A stretch of DNA of 64,000 bases, taken from assembly GCA_032622095.1 (NCBI GenBank), contig CP136067.1:134235990-134299989 (forward strand), in the 5' to 3' direction. Below the pieces are notes generated by a model that saw nothing but the letters and a program-made list of their open reading frames with translations, was not told the origin of the DNA and searched no databases. The stretch is from Siphonodentalium dalli (taxonomy: Eukaryota > Mollusca > Scaphopoda > Gadilida > Siphonodentaliidae). Made by a program: the position numbers and the translations under genes. This document shows, piece after piece, positions 10,816-22,300 of the stretch (positions within the stretch are counted from its first letter, which is position 1; the number at the start of each line of letters is the position of its first letter).

Positions 10816-12596
10816 AGTTACCTTCATCTTTAGCATTCCACGGTGTACTCGCTCCCCGACTGTAGAACACATTTAGCTCCCTGATTCCTATATAATTAAA
10901 CCAATACAAACATAATCGCGTGTATACATGTCACTTTTAATTTCATATACATATCATGTACATTCAACTGCGCCAGTTTTAATATACCTTAATTATAAAC
11001 TTTAAAAAGTTAATTTAAACAAACACCATCATCGATACTGTTCACTGTTAACACCGCACGCGATAAATTATTTGGCAAATCGTACGAAATTTGGTATTGA
11101 AGGAATCTATAGGCCTTTTTTTACCATTTAGGGTATATACCAAGGACTTGATCTAATCTATATGGGAGATCTGGTCTGTCCAATATAGGGTCGTGCGCTT
11201 ACTGCCAAAACTGCACGAACATAATCCTAATTGTTTATATCTGCTAAAGGACCAGAAGCTCACCTGAGGACCTGAAGCCATCATTTTTGTCCACGAACAT
11301 CTCTAATTAAACACACAATTTCGGAACCGGATGTAGTAATTTTTTTCCAAACAATTGATTCTTTCTGTGTTATCAAGCTCATGCGGTATGTCAGACTCAC
11401 GTTTCATAGGTACGCGTTAACAAAATGGGATTAATACGAATGCTACTAAAATTGACAGTACTAGTATACGTTACATGTACATTGTATGTATTGTCCCACA
11501 TATCAGTGTTGCTTTAACAACGACACATCTGAAATCGCACAAACAATAACACATGTTTGTGATAGTGTGTGGAGACCTAGACATAAGAAATCTCTTATTA
11601 AAATAACAAACACATAACTAATGAACTCAATATAAAGAGCGTTTATATTCAACTCGTTTGGACTACAATAGCTGTTAGTGCTTTATATATCATGCATAAA
11701 TATATGTATCTTACTTGCGCGAAATTAACTTAATTTTTACTCTTATGGATGGGACAACACCAATCCAATTTGGGAAATGAAAACACGCAAATGTACTACA
11801 GTAAAGTTTTGTCCTGTTCGTATAACTGTTCAGCATATGAGCAACGAAGATGACAATACGTGAAATCAACATATCCATATCATATGAAATGTATGTATTA
11901 TATATGAAACACAATGTGCATACCGGTAATCAAAGGTATACTGAATCTTCAAACTACCAAATCAAACAGCCTGATTTGCACCAGTAGTCTCAAATAATGG
12001 TGGGTTGTATTTTTGTATACCGATTATAAACGGTACGAATTTCAATAACACCGTTACCGTCGATTTTGTTTCTAATCGGCACACCGAAGTCGCGGTATAT
12101 TTGAGGTTTTCGAGATTATTTTGACGGTAAAACCCCATACTACTGCTCAACAATGATTGTAGTCAAGAGTAATATTTTGTTCTGTTTACCAGTAGAGTCA
12201 ATTTCAGTTCAGGCATCACGTAGTGCGTACCCTTCTCCAACAATCTACAAAAAGGGTCATGTTGACCTAAGTCGATCTTTATTCTAATTTTATTTTTGAT
12301 GGCTCCCGTTGTAACAGTACGCCACAACAAGTTAGTGCAAAAACTTTCACCACGTGCACGCGCTGTGCAGTTGTGTGTATTAGGTGCCTGTGTAAACATC
12401 GATTTGACATGGTTTAGCGAATTAAATAAAACTAATTTCCAAATTACAATAGGCCTTAATTGGGCTTAAGACTAATTCATATACACTCTCTAACTCCCCT
12501 CAAGCTGAAATGGATGAAGCCACATTACTGTAATTTACTAATGCCAATAACCCACATAAGGTTTTAACCAATATACCTGAGTTAAGGTAGCTGAAC
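10816..12596. other. Block A non-coding stretch
   Basis: It aligns with 37290-39410 (minus the insertion at 38198-38593). Conserved ORFs on either strand carry indels and non-coding-like substitutions between copies. No exon with paired splice sites was found. Confidence 0.5.
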
Positions 12597-12905
12597 AATC
12601 CAATTCCGTTTAAGATTAAATGTAAATGAACAACGCTTAAGTGTAAATTAGTTGTGCTTAAACGTAACTCGGACGCATTGTGCTTATATTGTAAGTGTAA
12701 CTTATTTATACTTAAGAGTACGTATAAATTAGTTACGCTTAAGCGTAATTCGGACGCATTGTACTTACAGTGTAAGTGTAAATGATCTACATGTATAATT
12801 AAGAGTAAGTGAATTACGCTTAAGCTTCGAATGTTAATTACTTTAAGTGTAAATGATTTACGATTAAGCGTAAGTAAAATACGCTTAAGTGTAAATGTAA
12901 AAAAG
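12597..12905. repeat. Palindromic-motif array (CTTAAG type), copy 1
   Basis: About 300 bp built from variants of the 16-bp palindrome TTACGCTTAAGCGTAA (exact at 12733-12748) and related pieces such as AAGTGTAAAT and CGTAACTCGGACGCATTG. Spacing is irregular, so this is not a simple tandem repeat. A matching array lies at 39412-39708 in block A copy 2, so it predates the duplication. Confidence 0.75.
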
Positions 12906-13540
12906 GCCTCCCATGATATTATATATACAGGGTATAAAATTATAATTTGACTTATTTGAAGTTTAGACTTACCATGTCAATTATGGATATTTAATTAAAA
13001 TACTACATGTAACAACAATTGCAAAATGTCTTTAAATCTAATAGTTTTACTTGACATTTCAGTATACCATACATATGTTATTTATTTTTCATCACGTAAA
13101 CATATCTAAATCAAAATCACAGTCATTCAATTATTGAAAACTGACATTGCAAAACTATCTTATCATTGCACTGCGCCACCAGCCAATTTTCACTTTTGCG
13201 ACGCCTGGACAAACTAGAGTGCGCGATGATACTTTTGTGTCCCCTGACAAAATCTCAAATCGCCGAAGCCTGTTATGTTTCCGGTAAATTGCAAACGCGC
13301 AAAACACATCTCCCTGTGTCCTGTACTTTTAAGAGCCAACACAATTTATATAGGTACTACAGCCATAAATAGGTTCTACAGCAATAAAATTCAATGCAGT
13401 GTGTCACACCAGAGTTAACTTGTTCTCCAGAGTAACTTTATGAATTGTTCTATCTAAGTGTGTAATAACTTTGCCATGCTTTCCATGTGAGGTTTTGAAT
13501 TACTTGTACGATGCTCATTAGATTATATTTACATACTAAG
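12906..13540. other. Right end of block A, copy 1, no gene supported
   Basis: The sequence is conserved with 39709-40343. An ORF at 13166-13372 has a counterpart at 39931-40182, but the N-terminal halves differ by an indel and the changes show no clear synonymous bias. Confidence 0.4.
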
Positions 13541-14310
13541 TGTAATTATCACTAAATCCAGCATTCCGATTGGTCGGCGCCCACGTGACTAGTTGCAATT
13601 ATTTCTCGGTGAACGCGCGAGAGCTCATAACGGCAGGCCCATAATTACATCGACGCGTCATGGCGTTTAGAAAGAAGAACGCGTAATGTTTTGGGCGCAT
13701 TTGGACTCTCGCAGGTTTGACTTAATAAATCATCAGGTTTAAATACAAAGAGCCTCGTTTTGAAATTGTTCGTGTTAACCCTTACCAATATAAACTTGAT
13801 TAAAAACACCTTTGCTATCACGTAGTATTCATTTCTAAAAACAAAGCATGTGGATGATATATGAATAAATTGCGGGATAGTTGACCATAGTTTAGTTTTT
13901 TTTAAATTAGTTCAAGTTATTCCCCTTAGACTGGAAACGCTCCGGTATATTTTGGGACTATTTTTTACTACACCTTAATAAAACAGTCCCACTCGATCAC
14001 ATTAACAATGTTACAAATATAAATGCTATGGTACAATTGATAAGTTAGTTATGACAATGAAAGTCATTATAATCCAGTTTGGGTTGTTTATTTCCACATT
14101 GAGTGTAATTATCCCAATCTCACCTGACCACATCTGTTATTTTCACCTGTGCAATCATGAACGACAGTAAATTAACCCCTTTGACCCACGTGTAGTTCTC
14201 AATCGACTTTGCTATAACTAAATTGGCCAACATTTATTCTCAAGAGAATGGGAGTTTTAAAATAACATGTAGTCTCAGATGGTGAACTTTCTGATGATGA
14301 TGATATTTTA
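13541..14310. other. Region between block A and the Crypton gene; likely Crypton 5' region
   Basis: It contains a CpG-richer patch (13570-13690, with CCACGTGACT and CGCGCGAGAGCTC) unlike its AT-rich surroundings, which may be promoter or 5' UTR. The Crypton reading frame is open back to about 14266. A CAG acceptor-like site at 14276-14278 suggests an upstream exon could exist, but none was identified. Confidence 0.35.
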
Positions 14311-16389
14311 ATGGCTGTTGACTTGGATGGAATAGAAGATATGGCAGGTGTCCCAGGTGCGACTTTAGAGCAGCTCATGGATATACCATTTGATGACTTA
14401 CAACCATCCCAAGCTCAACCGCAGACAAATTCAAATGATGACACACCATCTCCATCACTGGATCAACATTTGGAATGTTCTACTAGTACCAGTACTGCAG
14501 TTACAGGCCACACAGGGAACAGATTTCAAAGGAAAAGTGAGCAAGAGCTGGAAGAAATTGCAGACTTCAACCAGTCAAAAGCCACAAAAAGGAATACACA
14601 GTGGGGTGTGAGAATATTCCAAGGTAAAAATTGTATTTTATATAAATTTGTTAACTCGCAAAATTATGAAAAGAGATAAAAACAGGTACCTGTACCATAC
14701 CAATTTGCATGCAATGTTTACAAGAGGCACATTTCGGCCATTTCACTCAGACTATTTTATTATGTTCAATAATTTGGTCATTAAAATTAAGAACTTATTC
14801 AGAATAAATAAGAAAGGATGTTTATATCACAAAAGAAGATGCAAATACAGGTTAAACAGTGTTCTTAGTTTTATATTGCAATTCAAATCATGTATCATTC
14901 ATGTGCATTGTTTCTGAAAATGAGAATACCTGAAAAATATGATATGTTTTAAATGCTAGGCCTATATAATTATGTTTGCCTTAATATATGTAGCCACTGA
15001 ACCGTTCCAAACAACATTATTGTTTGCTATTTATTTTGATTCGAGTGCGTACTGATCCTTTAAATCAATCAAGAATAAATGTTAATTTGTTTCGCATACA
15101 AAACAGATTTAACACAGATCATTTGAAAACAAGGCTCTTATTGTAACCTAAAACCAATTGAATAACTTAAGTCCATGGTGCGGCAGTGCAAATGCGGCTA
15201 AACAATAACCGATGTATCTTTTTGTCAGTTCTTACCAAAATCAATAAAGAGTCATTGTATTTATGGTAGTAATTATGACGCGCTTGCAGGTTTATCAAGA
15301 AATACTTGCAACGGGTCATGTGGGCGTCGATCAATCGGAATAGTGGATTTAATGCAAAAAGACATGTCGTATATGTAAATATATTTTGATCATTCACAAC
15401 TCATGAAAACAGGCAGTTTGTACAAAAATGAGTCTAATCTATTTGCAGATTGGTGCAAGGAAATGGATGATTTCGTGGACCTGGGCTCCATAGGGAAGGC
15501 AGATTTAAATGTTCGCCTACGCCATTTTTACTACGAAGCAAAACCAGGAAATAGAAATGGCGCGGCAGAATATCACAAGAATACGTTAAAAAACCTGTTA
15601 GCTGCCCTAAATCGACACATGTCAGATTTAAAGAGAAACATTGACATCGAGCGAGATAAAGAATTTAAAGACAGTAACACAATACTAAATGCCAAGCTAA
15701 AACAAATGCCGACAACAGGGAATTCCCGGCCAACCAAACATAAGTCGCTGATAAATGAAGAGGATGTGAGAAGAATAAATGTGTATCTCTCTGAACCATC
15801 CCCGATAACACTTCGGCTAAAAGTGTGGTATGTCATCGCGATACACTACGTCTCCAGGGGAATGGAATTCCATGTGCAGTTGAAGAAAAATTCATTTGAT
15901 TTCAGAAGTGATGAAGACAGACGAGATTATGCGGTTGTAAATCACGAGACCTTGGAGAAAACTAGCCAGGGTGGTTTAGATTCAAGCGAAGCTTCACAGG
16001 ACAAACGGATGTATGCAACCGGTTACAAATTATGTCCTGTTAAAGCTCTGAAGATGCTTATCGAAAAAACCGATATGGACGCTGAGTTTCTCTTCAACAA
16101 CATAAATGGTAATACGAAAGACGAACCATATTGTGAAATATGGTACGAAAACTCAAAACAGGCCAAACGTACATTTAGTAACTTCATGGCAGATATCTCC
16201 AAAGGGGCCGGTTGTAGTCAAAGTTACACGCCATATTGTTTGCGCGCGACTGCAATACAATATTTGAGTGATTCCGGAATCGAGTTGAGAAACATTATGT
16301 ATATGTCTGGACACCGGAATGAGGCGAGCGTTAGACGTTATTATGACTCCACGGATGTCCGGCTAACTCAGTTTATTTCACGAGATTAA
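14311..16389 (+). CDS. Crypton-type tyrosine recombinase (DUF3504-like), two exons
   Basis: Exon 14311-14623 ends ...GVRIFQ plus one base before the donor GTAAAA. Exon 15449-16389 starts after ATTTGCAG. The phase-1 join gives GVRIFQDWCKEM and a 417-residue protein. The acidic N-terminus (DLDGIEDM) leads to a SEQELEEIADFN...KRNTQWGV segment typical of the N-terminal part of Crypton-derived proteins. The C-terminal catalytic domain shows Arg241 (SRGME), a DEDRRDYAV...QGGLD...KRMYATG stretch, CLRAT (Arg370), GH (His393) and a RRYY pair (Tyr402/403) as the nucleophile candidate. The His of the usual HxxR motif is Tyr (Tyr367). Cryptons move as DNA by tyrosine recombination; relatives have been domesticated in animals (KCTD1, ZMYM, QRICH1 families). 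The frame is intact. The start could lie in an upstream exon. Element ends were not found. Confidence 0.85.
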
Positions 16390-17288
16390 TCCATGGAATC
16401 ATATACATTTCTTAAGGTTCAAATAACTAATTAAACACTGTCACAATAATGTCTACGCCTTTCTATCTGTCTCAACCAACTCGTAGCTTAGTCATCATTA
16501 TGGGCTGGTGCTCTCTAAGTTAATATTAGGTGCTGGGAGTAATAAAGTTCAATACATTACATTCTATCTCTATATATATTTTCATCTATCAAACTTCTCA
16601 TCACATTCAGTAACTCCATGCAATAACACAATCAGCAATCTGCCAACTATAGATGGTCCCATCTATAGAAGCTCGTACATATTCATATGTACATGTAGGT
16701 ATACACGTAGATGTGTAGATGTAGACTCTACAACCATAAATAAATAAGTCCTAATTTCTAGATTAAGGGAAGAGGTAATACCTCCCAACACACAGACATA
16801 ATACACCCTTACACAATCATACTACCAGTTATATAGTATAACCTATACACACATAAGGGATATATTAATGCTCCTGTCAGAGACTTTCTACAAACTACTA
16901 CTTGAAGTTTCACAAACACAAACTATATGTAATAACTATAAATATGCAATTAAATGAGGATTGATTATAGTTTACCAAATTACAAAGTGAACTATCCATA
17001 ATTATAAAAAGGAACTATTCCAATTATGGAGAATCACACGTGGAGCTATATTGACGACAATAGGAAAAATGGGGTAAAATATATAACATTGAAACGAACA
17101 TCAAATTACAACATTGAACATACATAAACGATGAGTTTTGACTCTGGATGTCTCCTTGTACTTGTAGAATACTTTTGCAAACCATAATAGAACTTTAGTT
17201 CCATTATTTAAATGTTTATAAGAGTTTGTTGAAAACACAGCACTTATATTTCAACAATGAAAACCAACTGACATTTCGCGGTTAAAGC
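16390..17288. other. Intergenic, no gene recognised
   Basis: AT-rich sequence downstream of the recombinase. It may contain the 3' UTR and right end of the Crypton, which carries no terminal repeat to mark it. Confidence 0.4.
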
Positions 17289-18401
17289 ACAAATCCCAAT
17301 GTAACTATATTGGGCTATGTTGGGATGACTTAGTTTTTAGCGCGAAACTAAATATTAAAGCAATACCATTTGTTTATGAGGGATAGTGAAGTGCAGTTAA
17401 GATTAATTACGGACTAGAGTTAGTAAGACATGCAGATATTATTAAAATCCTACAGTTGATGCATTATTTACCTTTACATGTAAATATATCACCGCCACAT
17501 TCTCCCCCTCTTAAAAATATAAATTACATTCTTGTAATTTTACTTACAACCTGCATCGTTCCAAAGAAACCTGCAATGACCTTAGAAATAAAATAATACC
17601 TGTACCTGCTATCCAGCCAAATAAATCATTATATAACACCAACTGCATTGCTATACTTAAGAGGGTAACATTTTATAATCGGAAGAGATAAAGTTCTCAT
17701 CCTGAACCCATAACAAGGATAGGTAATATACTTTTACCGTATTTAGTAACTACGATCTGTAATTAAATAAACTATTTATATACATAAAACATCTCAATCT
17801 GTGGTGGTATATCAACCTGTAACATCCATAATTAAAATTAAAACATATTGCACTTTTCCCATATTGCATCTATGGATAGTAATCTAATATAAGACTGATA
17901 TTTTGTTAATCATATCTAAAATCTAAATTGTATTAGCAATTTTAGCAACATATGAAGACATATATCAACCATGACCAAAATGTTAATACAAAATATAATT
18001 ATTATCAGAAATTCTAATTCTAATTAATCAACTGCCTGTTTTCAAGAACAGTGGCTTTCGCAGAGTATAGCCTGAAAACCCTAGCTGACTGAGCTACTGA
18101 CCACAGTCTATATTTGAAATATAACTAAGAACGAAATTATAATTAATCAACTGCCTGTCTTTAAGAACAGTGGCTTTCGCAGAGTATAGCCGGGAAACCC
18201 TAGCTGACTGAGCTACTGACCACAAATCCCAATGTAACAATATTGGGCTATGTTGGGCTGACTTAGGTTTTAGGGCGAAACTAAATATTAAAGCAATACC
18301 ATTTGTTTATGAGAGATAGTGAAGTGCAGTTAAGATTAATTACGGACTAATTAAGTGTTAAAGAGTTAGTAAGACATGCAAATGCAGATATTATTAAAAT
18401 C
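17289..18401. repeat. Direct repeat pair of about 170 bp, 0.93 kb apart
   Basis: ACAAATCCCAATGTAAC at 17289-17449 recurs at 18222-18401; both copies end ATTATTAAAATC. The second copy has two small insertions. It ends exactly where similarity of block B copy 1 begins (about 18402). The arrangement resembles the terminal repeats of a short retroelement without coding capacity, but no TG..CA ends or target duplication were seen. Confidence 0.6.
18021..18224. repeat. Two tandem copies of a 119-bp unit
   Basis: TAATTAATCAACTGCCTGT starts both units (18021 and 18140). Each continues through AGAACAGTGGCTTTCGCAGA to GAGCTACTGACCACA. I see no coding sequence. Confidence 0.8.
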
Positions 18402-18488
18402 TTATATCTCATTCTAAATTATGAGACAAAATTTGAAAGCCCGGGTGAGCCATCTCCGTTTAACTAGTGTGTCCATTGAACCAGCCCA

Positions 18489-18547
18489 ATGAAGTATTTG
18501 CACATCTCTGTTTTCTTGTTTACGGTTATTTTCATTGATATTGCAAG
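18489..18547 (+). CDS. Candidate signal-peptide exon upstream of EF-hand gene, copy 1
   Basis: ATG at 18489 encodes MKYLHISVFLFTVIFIDIA, a typical secretory leader, then meets a donor-like CAAG|GTGAAA. The exon ends in phase 2, while the EF-hand exon starting at 18876 needs phase 0. A linking exon is therefore missing, or the weak internal acceptor at 18930-18931 is used (this would join in frame at ARCPNRV). In block B copy 2 the same position reads ATA instead of ATG. This is a plausible but unproven first exon. Confidence 0.3.
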
Positions 18548-18875
18548 GTGAAAGAAAGCCGGTTTTCGGCGTATACTATCGGGTTTTATTGTCGTTTCAG
18601 CCGCTATGTGATATCATCGCGTTGTCAGTTGTATGGGCGGATGAAAAACCGCGTTGAGAGTTACGTTCGCGGAGAAATTACCCCAATGTACGCAAACACC
18701 AACGTCCACGCAAATCAAATAATAAACTGGCCCAGCACGACATGCATCTTACCGATTCAGCCACCGAGACTCCCTTATATCACCACGACGACCATATACA
18801 AAATGTCAAAACACAAAGGAAATCACTATATATCAGTTGATAAATTGAAATAACATTACTATTTTTATGTTACAG

Positions 18876-19355
18876 TTTGCAGGGACCAATGAAGTTCCCG
18901 TTACTTTGGACTACAACTCGTGGATAATGAGATGTCCTAACCGTGTTCTTGACTTCAACTGCTTTGTTCGAAATAACAACGTGCTACGAGACCAGGGTAG
19001 CAGGGACGCTTTCAACGCCGCCGACACCGACAAAAACGGTACGTACAATATATACCTTTTTCATTGCGGCGATCGAGTTTCAAACCGGTACTGCACGGTA
19101 CTGATACATGTATCTACCCGTACATGTATACGTTTGGTCACCGAACACTGTTTTACGGGTATAATTAAGCCTATAGTAGTGTACGGCGACGAACTGGACC
19201 AATATTGATATATGATATACAGGTATTTTGATTCAACTTAGCTTCATTTTGGCGACGCCATACTAACCAGTATAGAGATATGGAAATTAATTACAGGACG
19301 AGGAGAAAAAGAGAATGGTTTGGGTGTCTTTCTTCCAATCATTTTGCTAAAAAAA

Positions 19356-19391
<36 letters not shown>

Positions 19392-22300
19392 CTGTATATA
19401 CAATTCTGCTTTGGGACCAAAAGTATATACTTATGATAGTTTAGGCAGACCGGTATATTTGGCAGACATAATTTGGTCTGCCTTATTTTCTCAAGATCAT
19501 AAGTTCATGTACTTGGTGCAAATACGGAGTGTTTTAGTGGTTATAACTTCCACCCAGGCTATCTCTATGTGATTCCGATAAAGTGGTGCAATGTTGTTTT
19601 TGAATAGTTTCAAATCTAGTGATTGATATATTTCAGGGTATATGTAATTACTGTGCAAGTCTAACATTATACAAACGTCAATGAAAAACATAAAATGGAA
19701 ATATATCAATACTCCAATATGTCACATCAAATTTTAACAATTCAACTTAAAATATAATGGACTTCGACAGCAAACTGTTCCTATCTCCAGGCTATCTCTC
19801 GATGACAGAATGATGCACACCGTTAAAATTGTGGAAATGTTTTTGAAGAGTTTCAAATTTAGTGAGTCATATATTTTCGCGTATCTGTAATTATCGCCTA
19901 AGACGGACATTTTTCAAACGTCAATTAAATAGATAAAAAGGAAATATATCAGTGACTCCAACATTTTACATCACATTTCACCACTCAACTTCAAATGTAA
20001 TCTAATTCGATTTATTAGATGTCTGCCTTATTCTGATAAAATATAAAATATCTGCCTTATAATAGCCTTAATATGTATGTACACACATATATGCAGACAC
20101 TAGGTATTTATATACCTTATTTAGAGTATGTTTTTAAATGGCTTAATTCTAGTATGGCTTATTGGGTCTATCCAAAGTAAGATTATAATATCAGTTTTGA
20201 AAACACAACACAGATTTAAAAGTGTTCATATGTCTATCTATTGCTGAATCTGATTGTTGATGATTGTGTCGTGCATGTCGCTTTAAATCTCAGATCATAC
20301 AACACATTAGTTCATGCAGGCTATACTTTGATATTGATTATGAAGATCGGCACATTATATGCTTTCGCACATGCACATGTATAGCACTGCCACGCAGAGC
20401 CCCATACAGAGGATAGCAGACGACACTTGAGCAAATGGAAGGCTCTATGTTGAGCTCTCAGAGGATTCGACTTCTATGTCTGAATTTAAAATTTTATCTT
20501 TTTCACAGGGAGAATAATTCAGCAAGAATTTTACAAAGCACCATGGTTATTTGAGGGCCAGGAAGGTATGTCATACACTACATTTATATACAATTTACAC
20601 TGCAAGCTAGTGATGCGAGAATCATAAATGGCAGTACTAAACATTACTTTACTTTAATGGCGCGTCCATGGGATTGGCAAGAAAATATCAGGTGTGCTCC
20701 ATGTGACTTAATTGACCAATGGAAAAATATAATACAGGATAATATCCGTTGGACGCAGTGCAGTGATGTGTTATCGCCTGTTATTATGCACGAGAGCAGT
20801 AACGTTGCTACATGTCGGTGCGTGCCTCATCCAACCCGACTACGGTAATACATGTCAACAGTTGGACAATTCATAAAGTTATTAATTGCCAGTACGGACT
20901 ATTGGTTGTTTACCGGACGCAATTAACTTGAATCAGCGTGACTGATACTGTTCTGAGCACAATCAACACGTTCTAAACCGTCGCGTTTTCACGGGCGTAA
21001 TCTTGGGAGCAAGAAAATATCAGTGCACTATTGTATATGATATTTTCTTGCAGATAGTTTCTTGCAGCTACACGTGGACCGCCATAAGTGTGTTGTAGTT
21101 TTGATATATATAATACAAAAAAAGATCAGCTCACACGTTATTTCAACTTATCTGTTCACTCTTTCGATTACTTACGACACCGTATCTTTTCCTATCGAGA
21201 TGTATCTACATGTACATGTAGATTTTGGTTCCCAAAATATAATCGTATCGATGATATCTGACCGGAAAAGCTTCTACGATACATTATTATCTATTTTTAG
21301 ATGTTTTCTCATATAATACTGGGATAGTAAACGGGGCTGTATTTTATAACAAACCTTTCGTGGAGTCGACCGGAACGTATAAATAGGGATAACCTCTCTT
21401 ATTAGCAACCGCGATCACTGCAAATGTAATTTAAACTAATATATTTCAAGGCGAATTAAGCTCGGCTATATAAGAAATAAACCATTTTGTTATACCTTTA
21501 TAGACAAATAACATACCCAGTATTCAGTTTTGATCTGTATTTCACTGACACGCTGTTTGTGGTCTCGAAATCTGGATATATGGTGGTGTTGTTGTTGCTG
21601 TTGTTGTTGTAATTGGCCTGGAAGAGATACACAAATTATTTTCGGGCAAAATCGGAACTGATTGGTAAGCTTCATCTCAGTTGAGGGACACATCAAAGTG
21701 TCATTCCGAACGCAACGTGACCTTTTTATAAGAAATGATAAAGTTGTTGACGCACAAACGAAGCAATGAGGCTTTGAGGTCTATCACCACAGTGCCCCAC
21801 CCATCCACAATCGTCGTAAAATATGTACATCATTTGTGAATGTCATGCGAAAACAAACAGATTATTGTGAAATTATTCAGACATGAACATAGTATGATAT
21901 AGTTCTGATAATTCAATTTTCTAACCAATATCTTCTTTGACGGGCAAGGTAACTATAAATGTTCTGAATACATGGATATTTTTTACTCTTAGAATCTACA
22001 GACATGTAGCCATATTGGATGAAAAATTGAACTATATGAACTTTATTAACCTATCATGATGTACGAAAAACATTCAAAATAATCTTGTTTCAAGTATGAT
22101 ATTTTCAAATGATGTGAATATAATATTTAACTATTGTTGGGGAGGCGTGCATGTGGTGATAGACTCCAAAGACTCACCTGTTCGACACCACGTCCGTTTC
22201 GCGGATAATCCATATACACTGCCATAATTACTGATTGGAATTTATGGTACATGTACAAGAAAACAATATTAGCTTATATGTTCGAGCCTGAAATTTTCAA

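Larger units (their letters stand above)
4780..13540. repeat. Segmental duplication block A, copy 1
   Basis: Similarity to 32527-40343 begins near TTATTCATGTA (about 4795) and continues through the peptide gene, its flanks, the palindromic array and a terminal segment ending GAATTACTTGTACGA (13500-13516; the matching end in copy 2 is at about 40303-40319). Differences are discrete insertions: a MITE at 5180-5674, a MITE at 7553-8182, and a threefold 923-bp tandem repeat in copy 1. Copy 2 has insertions at 32632-34255, 36733-37172 and 38198-38593. Confidence 0.85.
18402..20666. repeat. Segmental duplication block B, copy 1
   Basis: It matches 59921-62293 in order and orientation. It covers the 5' region, the EF-hand exons, their roughly 1.5-kb intron, and about 100 bp past the second exon (to TTTACTTTAATGGCGCG). 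Both exons keep length (163 and 57 nt) and splice sites in the two copies. Confidence 0.85.

Noticed and set aside
12163-12399. Minus-strand ORF sharing IDLGQHDPFCRLLEKGTHYV with 38974-39216
   Set aside because: The shared stretch lies in duplicated DNA, with different frames on its N-terminal side in the two copies. No family recognised.
13166-13372. ORF with a similar counterpart at 39931-40182
   Set aside because: The similarity follows from the block duplication. The N-terminal halves differ by an indel and changes are not biased to synonymous positions.
18548-18853. 101-codon ORF upstream of the EF-hand exon
   Set aside because: In block B copy 2 the frame is broken early by substitutions and indels, so it is not conserved as protein.
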